Assembly (NCBI GenBank): GCA_946902985.2
Contig: OX336390.1
Coordinates: 525,778,861 to 525,842,860 of the forward strand
From: Meconema thalassinum
Taxonomy: Eukaryota > Arthropoda > Insecta > Orthoptera > Tettigoniidae
Direction of reading: 5' to 3'
DNA: 64,000 nt
The number at the start of each line of letters is the position of its first letter. The stretch's first letter is position 1. The notes beneath the pieces are model-generated. The model worked only from the letters and a program-made list of their open reading frames with translations, was not told where the DNA came from and did no database searches. Below, in pieces: positions 10,859 through 21,700 of the stretch. The position numbers and the translations under genes were made by a program.

Positions 10859-11325
10859 CTCCTCTCGAGACTCACGGCCATGGCCGCCTAAGTCTTCATT
10901 CGCTCATGTGAATGACTGTTTATGGCATACATGCTACTACATGCTACTTCATCCCGGGAGATCCCCGCAATTCGTCTCAAGACCTACGTCCATGGCCACC
11001 TGACTCTTCATTTGCTCACGTGAATGATGACTTAAGGAACACTAAGGGCATTCATTCCCAGAGTTCCTCTCGAGACTCACAGCCATGGCTGCCTATCTCT
11101 TCATTTGTTCACGTGAATGACGGCTAGGAAGAGTTATATAAGGTAGCCTATTTAATCCCGGAAGATCCAGGCAGTTCCTCTAGAGAATCACAGCCATGGC
11201 TGCCTGACTCTTCATTTGCTCACGTGAATGACGGCTAGGAAGAGTTATATAAGATAGCCTATTTAATCCCGGAAGATCCAGGCAGTTCCTCTCGAGACTC
11301 ACGGCCATGAAATCCTCGTCTTCAT
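10859..11325. repeat. 111-bp minisatellite, about 4-5 units
   Basis: Unit starts (TTCCTCTCGAGACTCAC type) lie near 10859, 10971, 11064, 11175 and 11286. The last full units are exactly 111 bp apart; the one before is shortened to 93 bp. Each unit contains CCATGG, a TCACGTGA palindrome (E-box core CACGTG, altered in the first unit) and, in the two best units, TTATATAA. The open frame at 10912-11127 merely passes through it. Confidence 0.85.
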
Positions 11326-11532
11326 TCACTCATAATAATATTGTTTATTGGTTTTGCGTACCTTTTAACAACTGCGGCTATTAGAAACGCCAGCGTGCCG
11401 GAATTTAGCCCCGAAAGGGATCTTAAACGTGCCAGAAAATCTACTGATACGGCTCCCTTGCATTTGTTCAACCCTCAATTGCCAACTGACTGCGCCAGGA
11501 TTCAATCCTGCAGCCTTGAGAACAGCATGTAG
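11326..11532 (-). mobile_element. SINE-I copy
   Basis: In reverse it matches the TSD-bounded SINE-I copies at 35162 and 43370: tail side with AATAATATTGTTTATTGG, body with TTAACAACTGCGGCT, and head side with TGACTGCGCCAGGATTCAAT (reverse of box B). The far 5' head is cut off near 11530. The AT-rich 11540-12015 that follows holds nothing I recognise. Confidence 0.8.
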
Positions 11533-12017
11533 ATGACGGTTCTGGAGGCTATTTTATCAATGTTAAGTGTGGATTACTTAATTAGAAATTGACGAATCAG
11601 AATCACAGAGCGTAACATGTATCATCCGGGAATTGAACCTGTTCATCTAGGAAAATTACTCTCATTCACAAAGCACATGGAGATAATGACTGCTACATTC
11701 AATGTCCCTTAAAATTACACAACTGACAGGAAATAAACTTTTTATTATATAGTAGAAATATTCGTCAAATGTAATGTGTGATTGGTTACTGTAGATGAAA
11801 TGCCATTTCCTTCAGTCACCACGTTACTCACATGTTTTTTGTTCGCGTTAGAATAGTGGTGAAAGACACGTAATTTGCGTGCACATGGTAAGCCAGTCTA
11901 AATCAAAGGAAAAATAGACGTAGTTCAGTAAATACAGAAAACTAACGCAGCTACTGTATGTAAGTTATTGGTTTGTATGAAATATATTTTATTCCTAGAT
12001 ATCAATATGTGTGTCCA

Positions 12018-12662
12018 CTTAATGCCATAGTGGCTACTATTCGTGGCTGTCACCCCTGAGGTGCGGGATCGATTCCCAGCTCTGCCAATGAATTTATTTC
12101 TGGTCTTAGGGTTGAAACGAGGTATACTCAGTCTCGTGAGGCAAACTGAGAAGAAGTGGGATCGATTCCCACCTCAACCATGCTGTAAGTGGTTTTCTGT
12201 GGCTTCCCACTTATTCTCCAGGAAAATACCAGGATGTTTCCTGACTACAGGTCTGACGGAATTTCTTGGTTACTGACATTGACAGGCCACGCACGAGAAC
12301 GAGTCTAGCCCTCGAATAACATCAGTGTAGGGTAGCACGCCACCCTGCCTCTCAATGTCAGATTGCTTGGCACGTTGAATGTAATGGAGAGGAGAACTGC
12401 GCTAGGTTGTGAACATGATGTGCGGAATGAGATGATGTTTTAATTCTGTGAATGTAATAGATATCAGTACTATCCACTCCCTTAAATAAGCTACGCGCAT
12501 GCGCTGGATGAATAGATCCGCCAAACAGCTTCAGCCTTGTGCGCAAGTGACCACCAGTCTTCTAAAACAAACGTCCCAGCTGTACTACTACTACTACAGA
12601 TGCCACATCAACACCCAAGTATGACCATAATGTCCAAGACCCTCAAGTCAAACAACGACCCA
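12018..12662 (+). mobile_element. SINE-C copy split by about 280 bp
   Basis: The head and core (12025-12265) begin CCATAGTGGCTACTATTCG, with box B GGGATCGATTCCCAGC, and run to CAGGAAAATACCAGG. The tail motifs resume at about 12575-12660 (ACTACTACAGATGCCAC, CACCCAAGTATGACC, AAACAACGACC). The intervening 12270-12560 is unrelated and may be a later insertion; no clear duplication marks it. Confidence 0.7.
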
Positions 12663-13285
12663 CTCCCTATTAATATGTGGCAAATTATTATAACGTTCTA
12701 CAACAGGTAGCTGCAAGATAAGAACAGTATGAAGACCACCAAGAAAGATCGTATCAACTTTTAATTCTCATAACAATGTCGTAGCTGTAGCCTACTACTG
12801 TATGTATAAGCGACAGAGGAAGGAATGCACTCTTTCCATTTTCAGTCGTATTACCGAGACAAAACATCACAGAACCGTCAAAATGAAAGCCATCTGTGTG
12901 TACTCAAACCACACAAAGATCATAAGCTGATGAAATATACAGCTGTGGCTGAGAACCGTGCTCATATGAGAAATGTAGTCTATTAAGTGCAAGAGCTTGA
13001 CTTTAAACATGGCGTATAATAAGCTCTTAATGCAATCTGCGTCCATCATTCAACCCTGCCAGTTGTTCTTCGAATTGTTTTATGTAAATATTTCTCTGAC
13101 TCTCGTTTAGTCAATGTTGCGCACAGTTTATATACTCCTCTGAAAATTATTTATTTATATCATCTGAGAGTAAATATATTCTTCATTATTACCGGCAATT
13201 AAAAGTGTAGGTCTATGCAGTATTCAAAAGCAAAATGGCAGTGTGATATGATGATTAAGGCATAATTTTAAGAAGTGTTTCTTAA
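12663..13285. other. No recognised feature
   Basis: AT-rich unique-looking sequence with no coding similarity. A 60-codon minus-strand frame at 12867-13049 has no recognisable motif. Confidence 0.45.
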
Positions 13286-13286
13286 C

Positions 13287-13480
13287 TAATAATAATAATA
13301 CCATGGCGTGTGGCCTTCCGGGGGGTCTGGTGCAAGTCTTCCAAGTTGACACAGATGGTCAATCTGCGTGTCGTGATGAGGATGAATTGAACAAGAAATA
13401 CTTCACCAACATCGTTCCCGAACGAAGGGAATTAACCACTGAGTTGAAATCTTACAGCTCATCCAGGAATCATAGCTGAG
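13287..13480 (-). repeat. Probable AAT-tailed retroposon fragment (H)
   Basis: An AATAATAATAATA run at 13288-13302 is followed by CCATGGCGTGTGGCCTTCCG and a GC-rich stretch. In reverse this reads as an element ending in an ATT tail, as do SINE-I and SINE-F here. Only one copy is present, so the family is uncertain. Confidence 0.4.
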
Positions 13481-13559
13481 GTCTTTCGAGCAAAAAAAGG
13501 CTAGCTTCCCATTCCCTTAGCCACAAAGTCTGACATTTCTTGAGAGAACTAGAATGGAG

Positions 13560-13580
13560 AAAGAAAGAAAGAAAGAACGA
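13560..13580. repeat. AAAG microsatellite
   Basis: Five to six AAAG units with one interruption. The surrounding 13480-14135 is otherwise AT-rich and featureless. Confidence 0.85.
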
Positions 13581-14135
13581 AAGAGACGTTCATAATAGGA
13601 CCGGAGTTTGATTACCAACTCCGTCAGGATTTTAATTCTAGTATGCGGAACTAGAAAGGTTGCCGATATGTAAAACTAAGGTTGGGTGAAACTACCTGCT
13701 TCAGCATGGATTGGAATAATTGTTATTGATAACCACGTTAAAGAAAAGAGTGTCTCCATAGAATATTCTTATAATGAATGCCATTCAATTGTCTTCTGAG
13801 AGAGTTTAAAAATAATTTCATTAGACTACATATAAATTAATGTTTTAAATTAGTTTGGATTGGGAATGTGTGGAGAGAGTAATGTTGATCACTTCTTGTG
13901 ATATCAAGTAATATGCTATTTTAGCTGGAAGTGTAGCCTATATTAATTTCTTATTAATTATCAAATTATGATTAAAGTTATGTAAGTTAGAAATTAAACA
14001 ACATTGTAAAGTCCACAGGCTGGAATACAGCACAATCCTATTTTTAAAATCTCTAATTCAATAAATACATTTATTCTGAACAGATGACATTTTCTTTTTA
14101 ACGGGAATTAGTTATATTCCAGCAAATCCCTTAGG

Positions 14136-14424
14136 GTTTTGTCGTGTAATCTGCGAGGATTTGCCTAGGTGCACCAAGTCAGTCTCATCAGTGGGCTCTT
14201 GGTGCACCCTGTCAACGTTTTGGAAACCTCCAAAAGGAAGAATAAATGAGCTGCGGGTGCTCTTAGTTCCCGCAGAAAAATAACAGATCGGTGTGCTATG
14301 AGTATGTGACGTAGTGAAAATGGCACTACCCCAGCGGTGGTCTGCTCAGGGTGTACCAAGAACCCGCTGATGAGCCTAACTTGGTGCCCATAGGCGAAAT
14401 CCCACAAAAGATAAAGCAAAACCT
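14136..14424. mobile_element. MITE-like element with about 75-bp inverted ends
   Basis: The left arm (GATTTGCCTAGGTGCACCAA, TCATCAGTGGGCTCTTGGTG) is repeated inverted at the right (CACCAAGAACCCGCTGATGA type, then TTGGTGCCCATAGGCGAAAT). Similarity extends weakly to GGTTTTG on both outer flanks. Total size is near 290 bp. The 84-codon minus frame over it is a by-product of the arms. Confidence 0.75.
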
Positions 14425-14965
14425 GAAATATTTCCAGGAGTGCGTTTATTCTTTTTGAACAAATAACGTCTCTCCAGGTATGTGTTCACGTTGCAAATAA
14501 ACGTTTACAATTTTTATTTAATCTTTTTGAAATATAAATACACATGGTGAGTTCAGCAATTATATTAATTATCAAGGCAATTTTAAATTAATATATTTTT
14601 TTAAAGTTTGAAGTGCCGAAAATTTTAACAATTCGAGAAATATATCAAAATTTTCAAAACATCGCATTTCCATAACAAATAATACAATTATTCAATACGC
14701 TCTTTAACACTTATTAAAATCTTGTAAAACTGCTGGACACAAAGTAAGAATCTATTCATGGATGGGTTGGTCACATTATGTTTTAAAATCTACGTCAAGC
14801 ACACATAGCTCACCCCTTTAGACGTATTCCCAATTACCTTTTTCTGATATATAGGTACAAACAAAATAATCTGTATTTATCTGATATAATAAGAAATCAT
14901 GTTATGAAGTTGGCATCTGGACGAACACCCGGTGGTATGATCCATTTTGCACATAGAGATTCACC
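14425..14965. other. No recognised feature
   Basis: Very AT-rich sequence without repeats shared elsewhere in the window. Confidence 0.5.
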
Positions 14966-14971
14966 TTACTT

Positions 14972-15341
14972 CATCTCTTCTTAGCTGTCACCACGGAGGC
15001 CCGGGTTCGTTTCCCGGCTCTGCCAACAAATTTTATTCTGGTCTGAGGGCTGGAACGGCGTACACTCAGCCTCGAGAGGCAAAACTGAGAAGAGGTGTGT
15101 TCGATTCCTTCCTCAGCCATCCTGGAAGTGTTTTCCCGTGGTTTCCCACTTCTACTCCATGCAAATCACGTGATGGTACAAAAATTTAGGCCACTGGCGA
15201 TTCCTACCCAAAAATCCTACCTTAGTTACGAATATACAAATTAGTTCAGCCATCACAGTGACACAGATTATCACACAAATTCTTCACACGCCCAAGTAAA
15301 CTTGACAACGGTGTCGTAAAGAATCAACAACAACAACTTAC
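14972..15341 (+). mobile_element. SINE-C copy, near full length
   Basis: The head is CTTAGCTGTCACCACGGAGG with box B GGGTTCGTTTCCCGGCTC. The core TCTGGTCTGAGGGCTGGAAC and CACTCAGCCTCGAGAGGC, the CCCACTTCTACTCC block, the CACAGATTATCACACAAATT tail block and a terminal CAACAACAAC are all present in order. Confidence 0.9.
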
Positions 15342-15449
15342 TTCTTCTCCGATCGCGTGAAATGGGAAAAGTAGGGGAGAGGGGGGTATAATTACAAATA
15401 CAATACGTCAATTATAAAGAAATCAAATATAGTACAGTAATTATTAGAT

Positions 15450-15556
15450 ATTTAGCGTATGGCTATTAGTGCCGAGAGTGTCCGAGGACATGTTCGGCTT
15501 GCCTGAGTCTGTAGCTGCTTCCAGCGGACACCCTTAGGGTGAACTACAAGTTCAGT
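15450..15556 (-). repeat. J-type retroposon tail fragment
   Basis: It matches 31364-31465 (GTGTCC(A/G)AGGACATGTTCGGC, GTAGCTGCTTC, AGCGGACACCC, GGGTGA(A/G)CTACAAGTTC). In the 31-kb copy this block is joined to a SINE-B body, so here it is a detached tail of the same family. Confidence 0.7.
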
Positions 15557-16150
15557 ACAGTAATGCCATCAGTGATCAAGTGCAATAAAACCAACATTTC
15601 TACAGATTAAATCAGGTATGGGAAATGTCTCCTTGTAAGAAATTTTAGCATAGAAACTCCCCTTAGGATAGAACTTCTTAGAACAGAACATACAGTATTC
15701 ACAAACCATGTGCCATCTTCTAACGAAGACTAGACTGTAATAATAATAAATCACGTGTTACTCTATATGGGACGTCAGGCAAGCCAAGAATGGTCTATTG
15801 AGTTATAAGAGCTGACAGGGAGGAGGGTGTACATCGTTTATCATGATTTAAAAGGGTGAAGGCAATCATCGATAGCTAGAGGGGGATAGAGCAGGAGGAG
15901 GAAGCCAGTGAAGGCCGCCCAGGCAAGTAACGGGCCGGTCATCGACCCCGCGAACAAGATGTGGGACGGCCAGTGACCTGAGCGAGCGAATAAGCGAGCA
16001 CTGGGACAAGAGTCGACCGTCCTCAACACACACGGCACACATAACGTGCGGCCAACAGCCACTGTGACAAACAAGGGGCAAGCAAAACTTTCAGCAGTTA
16101 TCCGTCGTAATGAAGGTGGTGAGATGAACAAATGATCGAGACAGACGGTT
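15557..16150. other. GC-richer interval without recognised gene
   Basis: The part at 15850-16080 is clearly GC-richer than its surroundings and lies under a long minus-strand open frame (15841-16389). The far end of that frame runs through a reverse SINE-C, and no domain or codon pattern supports a protein. It might be an unrecognised exon or a fragment of another repeat. Confidence 0.3.
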
Positions 16151-16171
16151 AATCGGGTAAAATGCTTCGTT

Positions 16172-16500
16172 GTTGTTTTATTTAGGAACTTGCGACAACG
16201 TGGTACATGGATATCTATAGAATCCGTCTTAATGCCTGTGTTATTATGGTGTCTGTACAAGTGTGTGCGTTTGTAATTGGGGAAAGGATTTGGATGGAGG
16301 AACCATCCAGATACTGTATATACCAGGAGTAGAAGTGGGAAACCAAGAAAAAACACTTCTAGAATGGCTGAAAACGGTATCGAACCCACCGCTCTTCAAT
16401 TATCCTCACAAAGCTGTCATATCAGAATTTATCTGGCAGAGCTGGGAATAGAACCCAACACCTTAGTAATCGCAGCCAATAACGCAGGCCACTACACCCC
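16172..16500 (-). mobile_element. SINE-C copy
   Basis: In reverse: TTAGGAACTTGCGACAACG (tail), GAATCCGTCTTAATGCCTGT, AGGAGTAGAAGTGGGAAACC, then the head GGCAGAGCTGGGAATAGAAC. Part of the core has been lost between 16405 and 16430. Confidence 0.75.
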
Positions 16501-16614
16501 TTCAAACGGAAACCACAGAACTATTTCGCATCAGGCTCGTTATTTCGACATTTGTATTGATACACTTTCAAACTCCTTGCGTTATAATCTGTTGTTGTTA
16601 ATAGTCTACATTTT

Positions 16615-16738
16615 CGGGACTTGGGACATCTCGATCATCAGCCCCGTGTAGTTGGGTGTGTGATAACCTTTATTTATGTGATGAGTAGTAGTGTGTGTAA
16701 TTGTATTAGAGACATGGATAAGGTAGGGGCCCCGGGAT
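16615..16738 (-). mobile_element. SINE-C2 tail, inverted partner
   Basis: GGACATCTCGATCATCAGCC, then GTGTGTGATAACCTTTATTT and TATTAGAGACATGGATAAGG are the reverse complement of the tail of the copy immediately to the right (16740-17058). The two make a palindromic pair. Confidence 0.7.
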
Positions 16739-16739
16739 T

Positions 16740-17058
16740 TGAAGCAAGGTAAATCGTGCACCACGGTCGTGAGGGAGCTGCAGCAAGTCTGGGGATCCGA
16801 GGATTGAATCCCGGCGCTGGCAGTGACTATCCTTAGTGTGGTTTTTCGCCAGGTTTCCCACACTCCCTCCAGGAAAATGCCGGGGTAGTACGTTACTACA
16901 AGTCCTGGGGTCCTTATCCCATCCCTGTCCTTACTATAGCTACACACACTACTAGTCATCACATAAATACAGGTTGTCAGACAAACTGAACACACACTCA
17001 ACTACATAGAGCTGATGATCTAGAAGTTCCAAGCCCCGTAAAAGAAATAACAACAAAA
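16740..17058 (+). mobile_element. SINE-C2 copy
   Basis: This variant of SINE-C has its own head (CTGCAGCAAGTCTGGGGATC, box B AGGATTGAATCCCGGCGC) and a body with TTTCCCACACTCCCTCCAGG. The tail is ACTACTAGTCATCACA, ACAGGTTGTCAGACAAACTG, ACATAGAGCTGATGATC, ending AAATAACAACAA. Related pieces are at 34660, 41945 and 51005. Confidence 0.75.
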
Positions 17059-17488
17059 GCAGATTGTAGGCTACAAACACATTTGTTGGGGTTTGATGAC
17101 ATGTTGTTAGGGATATTTAGTGAAGCAGAATACTGTACATCTTTCGACTATTCAGATAGTTAATTTCTGTTATAGCTTTCAGTAAATTACTCCTATTAGT
17201 ACTGCTTTTATTTGTTACGGTAATCAATGGCTGCTCGAGTCTGATGCCAAAGGTAATCAATTATGCTGAACAACAATTGAGTAATACATCATTTAGCAAA
17301 TGTTCATCTGGGTAATGGAGCATCAGAAACAGCGATTTATGGTTGCGAGATACTACCTGTTCGCTATCGCACAGCATAAAATGGCACTACTTCTATGAAA
17401 TAATTTGAAATGTAGAATGTTTATGCATGAATATAAATACAATCGTGTCGATGTATTTTATTGCTCGTCTCCCTGATGTGTTTGAGTG
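17059..17488. other. No recognised feature
   Basis: AT-rich sequence with no duplicated or coding content that I can identify. Confidence 0.5.
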
Positions 17489-17492
17489 GTTT

Positions 17493-17870
17493 TGTTGTTG
17501 TCGTTGCCTCATTGAGAGGCTTCGACAACGTGGTCATTTAACCCCGTGTACTTGGGTGTATAATATTTGAGGTGTATGTAGTTATGTGTGTATTTGTAAT
17601 TCAGGTGAGAATTTGAAAGGAAACGGTTGTGGTCTCACGTAAGGAAGCATAGCAGCATTTGCATGGAGTAGAAGTGAGTAATTACGGAAACCCACTTCCA
17701 GAATGACTGAGGTGGGAATCGAAACCACAGCAACTTAATTTTGCCTCATGAGGCTGAGTGTACCTTGTTCCAGTCCTCAGACCACAATTAAATTCCTTGG
17801 TAGAGCCGGAAATCAAACCCGGACCCCCGGGACGTCATCCAAGAATGCTAGCCGCTATTCGTATGTCAAC
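17493..17870 (-). mobile_element. SINE-C copy
   Basis: Begins with TTGTTGTCGTTGCC (reverse CAA-type tail), then GCTTCGACAACGTGGTCATT, GCATTTGCATGGAGTAGAAG, CATGAGGCTGAGTGTACC and the head with GAAATCAAACCCGGACCCCC. Box A side is AAGAATGCTAGCCGC. The frame 17748-17996 is a by-product. The following 17871-18340 holds nothing I recognise. Confidence 0.85.
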
Positions 17871-18343
17871 AGCTCTAATGTGATACCGTGGCATCTCTGG
17901 AAATTCCAGCTGATCTTCACTTTATTCACCCCTGGATACTGCGGTGAACTTCGAGGGTTGTGTGAGGGAGGTAGGTTTCCAGGTGATATCAGATAACCAT
18001 CCCATAACGGTGCTTCCAACAGCACGATCAAACAAAAAACATTCTCTCCCACCTCTCTCCACAAACTGGAAGGGATATTCGATGCGAACTACAGTGTTTC
18101 CGGTTCATTTTAAAGAGCAGGAAACAAGATTTTTCACTTAAAAAAATTATATCTCAGTGGGTCAAGACATATCACTTTCAGGAAAGAAATATTAAACAAA
18201 CCAAAACTCTGGAATTCTATTAGTAATAATTATCATGCCAAAATCTAATATTGTTCAGACGTTGGAGACAGAATTCATTAGACGGCAGGGTATTTACCAT
18301 TTGGAAGAAGAATCAGAAGAAAGGGGTGATATATTTTGTGTAT

Positions 18344-18724
18344 TATTGTTATTATTATTATTTTGATCGCTGTTTCTCCCGGCTCAACTTCACCCATGGA
18401 CTCTGCGAGGGATCATTCCCCTACCGCCACAATGTCTGGGAGCTGAACACACTTTGTCAGCAGCTACAACTAGGGTTGGTGACGGGCCGATCGCTCAGGC
18501 GACCTCTAACTTGGGTCTAATTAAGGAATGGTCCGGGAAAGGATTTAAGAAGGAAGTCGGCCGTGGACTTATTGAAAGGAACCGTCCTGGCATTTGACTG
18601 GTGGTGAAAATGGGAAACCACGAAAACCATTTTCAGAACAAAGAGATAGGATTCGAACCCACGCTCTCCCGATGCCAGCGAGGAACGAAATAGCGCGTCA
18701 GCGCTCTTGGCAACCGCGGCCAGC
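18344..18724 (-). mobile_element. SINE-F, full length, inserted at a LINE tail
   Basis: Reading in reverse, the head GCGGTTGCCAAGAGCGCTGA (box A side) leads to box B GGGTTCGAATCC, then AAATGGTTTTCGTGGTTTCC, CCACGGCCGACTTCCTTC, AATTAGACCCAAGTTAG, GGTGAAGTTGAGCCGGGAG and finally an AAT-type tail (18345-18364). The head abuts the AAT tail of the LINE fragment at 18727, so this SINE landed in that tail. Length is about 380 bp. Confidence 0.85.
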
Positions 18725-18726
18725 AT

Positions 18727-19286
18727 TATTATTAATATTATCCTTTTTTAAAATCGTTATGCCCAACTACGGAGCTCTCTTGAACTTATTTTGCACAATG
18801 TTCCTTCTTCCTTTCTTCATTCGTTCATTGTGTTCCTTTCTGCGTGTTTCTGTCCAGCCTGTATTTTTCCTTTTAGTTTTTTCTGCAAATTTTTGTTTGT
18901 TTACTAGGCTTCTAAATTTTACTATATCTGGAATGGTTTTATAAGCAATAACCATTTCTTGTAGATCTTCATGCACTTCTGTTAACCAATTGTTGCGGAT
19001 TTTCATGGTTAGCGCTAGATTTAGAATTCTCTTTGTCAGCCTGTCGTTATCCATTCTGTGAAGGTGTCCGAAGAATTTTAATCGTCGTTTTCTGCTAGTA
19101 TCTGTGTTTTTTTCTGCGGATTGAAAAATTTCATGTGGTTTCTTTTTCGTCCAAATTCCATTTTCGAAACTTTGGTTCTAGAATTTTTCTGAGAATTTTC
19201 CTCTCTTGTTTCTCGATGCTTTTCATTCGTGACCTGCCCCCAATTATCGGTGTTTCGGATGCATACAGTGCCTTTGGTTTGAGGAC

Positions 19287-19290
<4 letters not shown>
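18727..19290 (-). pseudogene. LINE 3' end: reverse-transcriptase ORF C-terminus
   Basis: On the minus strand the protein reads KALYASETPIIGGRSRMKSI, then EKQERKILRKILEPKF, and after a one-base frame change in an A-rich run LKFFGHLHRMDNDRLTKR. This matches the C-terminal region that follows the reverse-transcriptase domain in insect LINEs. It is 5'-truncated. A stop is followed by a short 3' UTR ending GGGCATAACGAT and then an A/AAT-rich tail. The same terminus is present at 21059-21103. Confidence 0.75.
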
Positions 19291-19319
<29 letters not shown>

Positions 19320-19320
19320 C

Positions 19321-19354
<34 letters not shown>

Positions 19355-19356
19355 TT
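19287..19356. repeat. Compound (ATT)n(AGT)n microsatellite
   Basis: About 11 ATT units pass directly into about 11 AGT units. It abuts the truncated 5' side of the LINE fragment. The interval 19360-20030 that follows has no recognised feature. Confidence 0.95.
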
Positions 19357-20031
19357 AAAGTGCCGTATCCATAACTGACAACTCACAATTTATTATTGGT
19401 TTCAGAAGGCATGGAATGAGAATATCAACACAATCTCAAAATCTCAAAATAAAATAAACACTATTTTTATTTTGTGTGCATTGAGGATAATACCCTCACG
19501 CTCCGTATGATTTGAGTCCAATTTCTATTGCTCATTTATAGCGTAAAAGAAAATAAGGTAGAAGTTACTTATTTATAATTTACTCACAAGAGCTGGTTCA
19601 ACCGTAGATCCACAGAAACACTCGAGTTCACTGGTTAAGATTTATGGTGAAGTGCTGATTGTTTGTGGATCAAGTTGAAAGTTTCAACAGTAAGAAGTAG
19701 AAGGCCAAGTTGCAGCCAGATTCTATTTTCCTAGAAGCGCAATGTTCAACTGCTGACAAGTATATCGCTCACCGGAGAGGAAATTTATATATCTCTGTGG
19801 CTTATATGTATTCCAGAGAACCAGAGCGGATTTCACTTAATCGCAGACTGGTTTAAATATTAAATGGTTGAATGCACGCGATGTGCAACTCGTCCGCTGA
19901 TCCGGGACTTATGATTTATAGCTAAGGGATTAAACCGCAGTTACTTGGAGCAACTGCAGTTCTGTTTCATTGGCTACTTCTGACGCATAGCCGAGGAGGT
20001 GAGGGCGCAATACTATGAGTGATGATTGTAA

Positions 20032-20032
<1 letters not shown>

Positions 20033-20080
<48 letters not shown>

Positions 20081-20296
20081 TTATTAATGCAGCCAATGGC
20101 TGGGTATTTTCATTTCAGGACGGGTCAGGGAAGGGATTTTGGAAGGAAATCGGCCGTGGACCTATTGAAAGGAGCCGTTCCGGCATTTGCCAGGTGGTGA
20201 AAATGGGAAACCACGAATTTCATTTTCAGGACGGCTGAGGTGGGATTCGAGCCCACGAGGTAGCACGTTAGCGCTCTCGGCCACCGCCGTCTTAAG
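20033..20296 (-). mobile_element. SINE-F copy with AAT tail
   Basis: In reverse: GGCGGTGGCCGAGAGCGCTA (head), box B GGGCTCGAATCCCACCTC, AATGAAATTCGTGGTTTCCC, CCACGGCCGATTTCCTTCC, then a short link and an AAT run (20034-20079). The distal part of the body is missing compared with 18344-18724. Confidence 0.85.
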
Positions 20297-20744
20297 TTGC
20301 ATTGTGTGTGGTTGTGTAAGAGAGGGCCGAGGTCCCTAACTTCGCCGCAATAAAAACATCAATAATAAATAACAAAACAACCATAATAATAATAATAAAT
20401 ACTTTTATAAATTTATTTATTTTCTTGAAGTACAACAATGATACATTTAAGACACATCCCAAGAATCCGGTGGGTAATCTGTCAGATCTGATTAAGATGC
20501 AGGCCTATTGCATTACATACAGTATGTATTACATTGCATTATGTGCACGATTGCTACGTATCCAGAGAAAGTGAACATGAAAAACGCAGCACATAAATAG
20601 TATGCAAAAACAACAATAAAACCTCTTATATGTGGTAGCGTAGTGACAAGTGTTAGTGATTTGGCAAGCGTGCAAACGCACTATGCCACAAAATTAAATA
20701 CGATATGAATAAACACCGTGCATGACTGAAAACATTCAATAATG

Positions 20745-21103
20745 CTAATTTTATGGCATATTATCAACATGAGTGATCACAGGCTGACTAAAAGAATTCT
20801 AAATCTTAGTCTCTCAAAGAAAGCTAAGAATAACGGGCTTCTTGAAGTTGATAAAGACCTTCAGGAAATATACATCTCAAGTGATGTGGTACTTGTCAGA
20901 TCTAAATTCAGAGAACTAGTTGGCAATCATAAATTTTCTGACCACCCAAACATTTCATCCGAAAGAACCTGAACGGAGAAGCGCAAAAGAGCCACAGCGG
21001 GAAGATGAAGATATATTGGGAAGACAAGAAAGCAAGATAGGTTCAATTGCGGTCCTTAGACGGGCATAACGATGTAAATAATAATAATAACAATAATAAT
21101 AAT
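20745..21103 (+). pseudogene. LINE 3' end, second copy
   Basis: The frame from about 20769 reads MSDHRLTKRILNLSLSKKAK, LLEVDKDLQEIYISSDVVLV and SKFRELVGNHKFSD, parallel to the minus-strand copy at 18767-19054 (MDNDRLTKRILNLALTMKIR and LTEVHEDLQEMV). A frame change follows near 20960. The 3' UTR ends GGGCATAACGATGTAAATAA and then AAT units. It is strongly 5'-truncated. Confidence 0.7.
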
Positions 21104-21459
21104 ATGTTTGAGACTGTGTCCTACTTTTCTACACCCTGAAGTACAATCTAATTAGGGATATCTTGAACTAGCATCAACAGATAGTGCACAGGTACGATGT
21201 GGGATCATTTTGTTCTTTAGTTCAGTGAACATTTGCAAATAACACACAATAACGTTTTAGAATAAAAATGTATCGTATTAACAACTTGTCATTCTTCAAA
21301 TTCGATGCGTAGGCTATATAATGCCAACGGAAGGCAAATCAATGGAGCCACACGTAGATTTTGTTTGTTTTATATACATCGAGTTGAGCCTCTATGGACT
21401 GCGTGGCAACAACGAACTTCACTTTAGTGTCTAAGTCTTGTTCTTGTTCCGGCTTTGAC
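21104..21459. other. No recognised feature
   Basis: AT-rich spacer between two LINE remnants; no repeat partner found. Confidence 0.45.
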
Positions 21460-21700
21460 TTCCTGCCAGTACCTTCACACCCCAGCGACAAGTGCCTGTT
21501 TATGTTCTTCGGACCAAGGTCCTCTCCGTCTTCCGGAAGTTGATACCATTTTGAAACCTTGGTAGTTGTCAACCAATATTTGAATGTGTTTATGTCGGGA
21601 ATTTCTCGGTCTAGAATACCAATTTGCCTGAGATCTTTTTCGCATTCCTCGAACCAACTCGGCGGAAATGTTTCGCATAATATAACCCTATTGAGATGAC
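21460..21700 (-). pseudogene. LINE ORF C-terminus, third diverged copy
   Basis: The minus strand encodes WFEECEKDLRQIGILDREIP then DINTFKYWLTTTKVSKW, which lines up with LTEVHEDLQEMVIAYKTIPD of the 19-kb copy. A second frame continues with RRRGPWSEEHKQALVAGV, a motif expected just downstream in the same protein. It is frameshifted and without a visible tail, so older or from a sister LINE family. The interval 21720-22277 after it has no recognised feature. Confidence 0.6.

Noticed and set aside
11339..11532. Open frame starting next to the 111-bp minisatellite
   Set aside because: It lies wholly inside a reverse SINE-I copy.
15841..16389. A 182-codon minus-strand open frame
   Set aside because: Its N-terminal part runs through a reverse SINE-C and the remainder has no recognisable domain. 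A host exon remains possible but is not supported.
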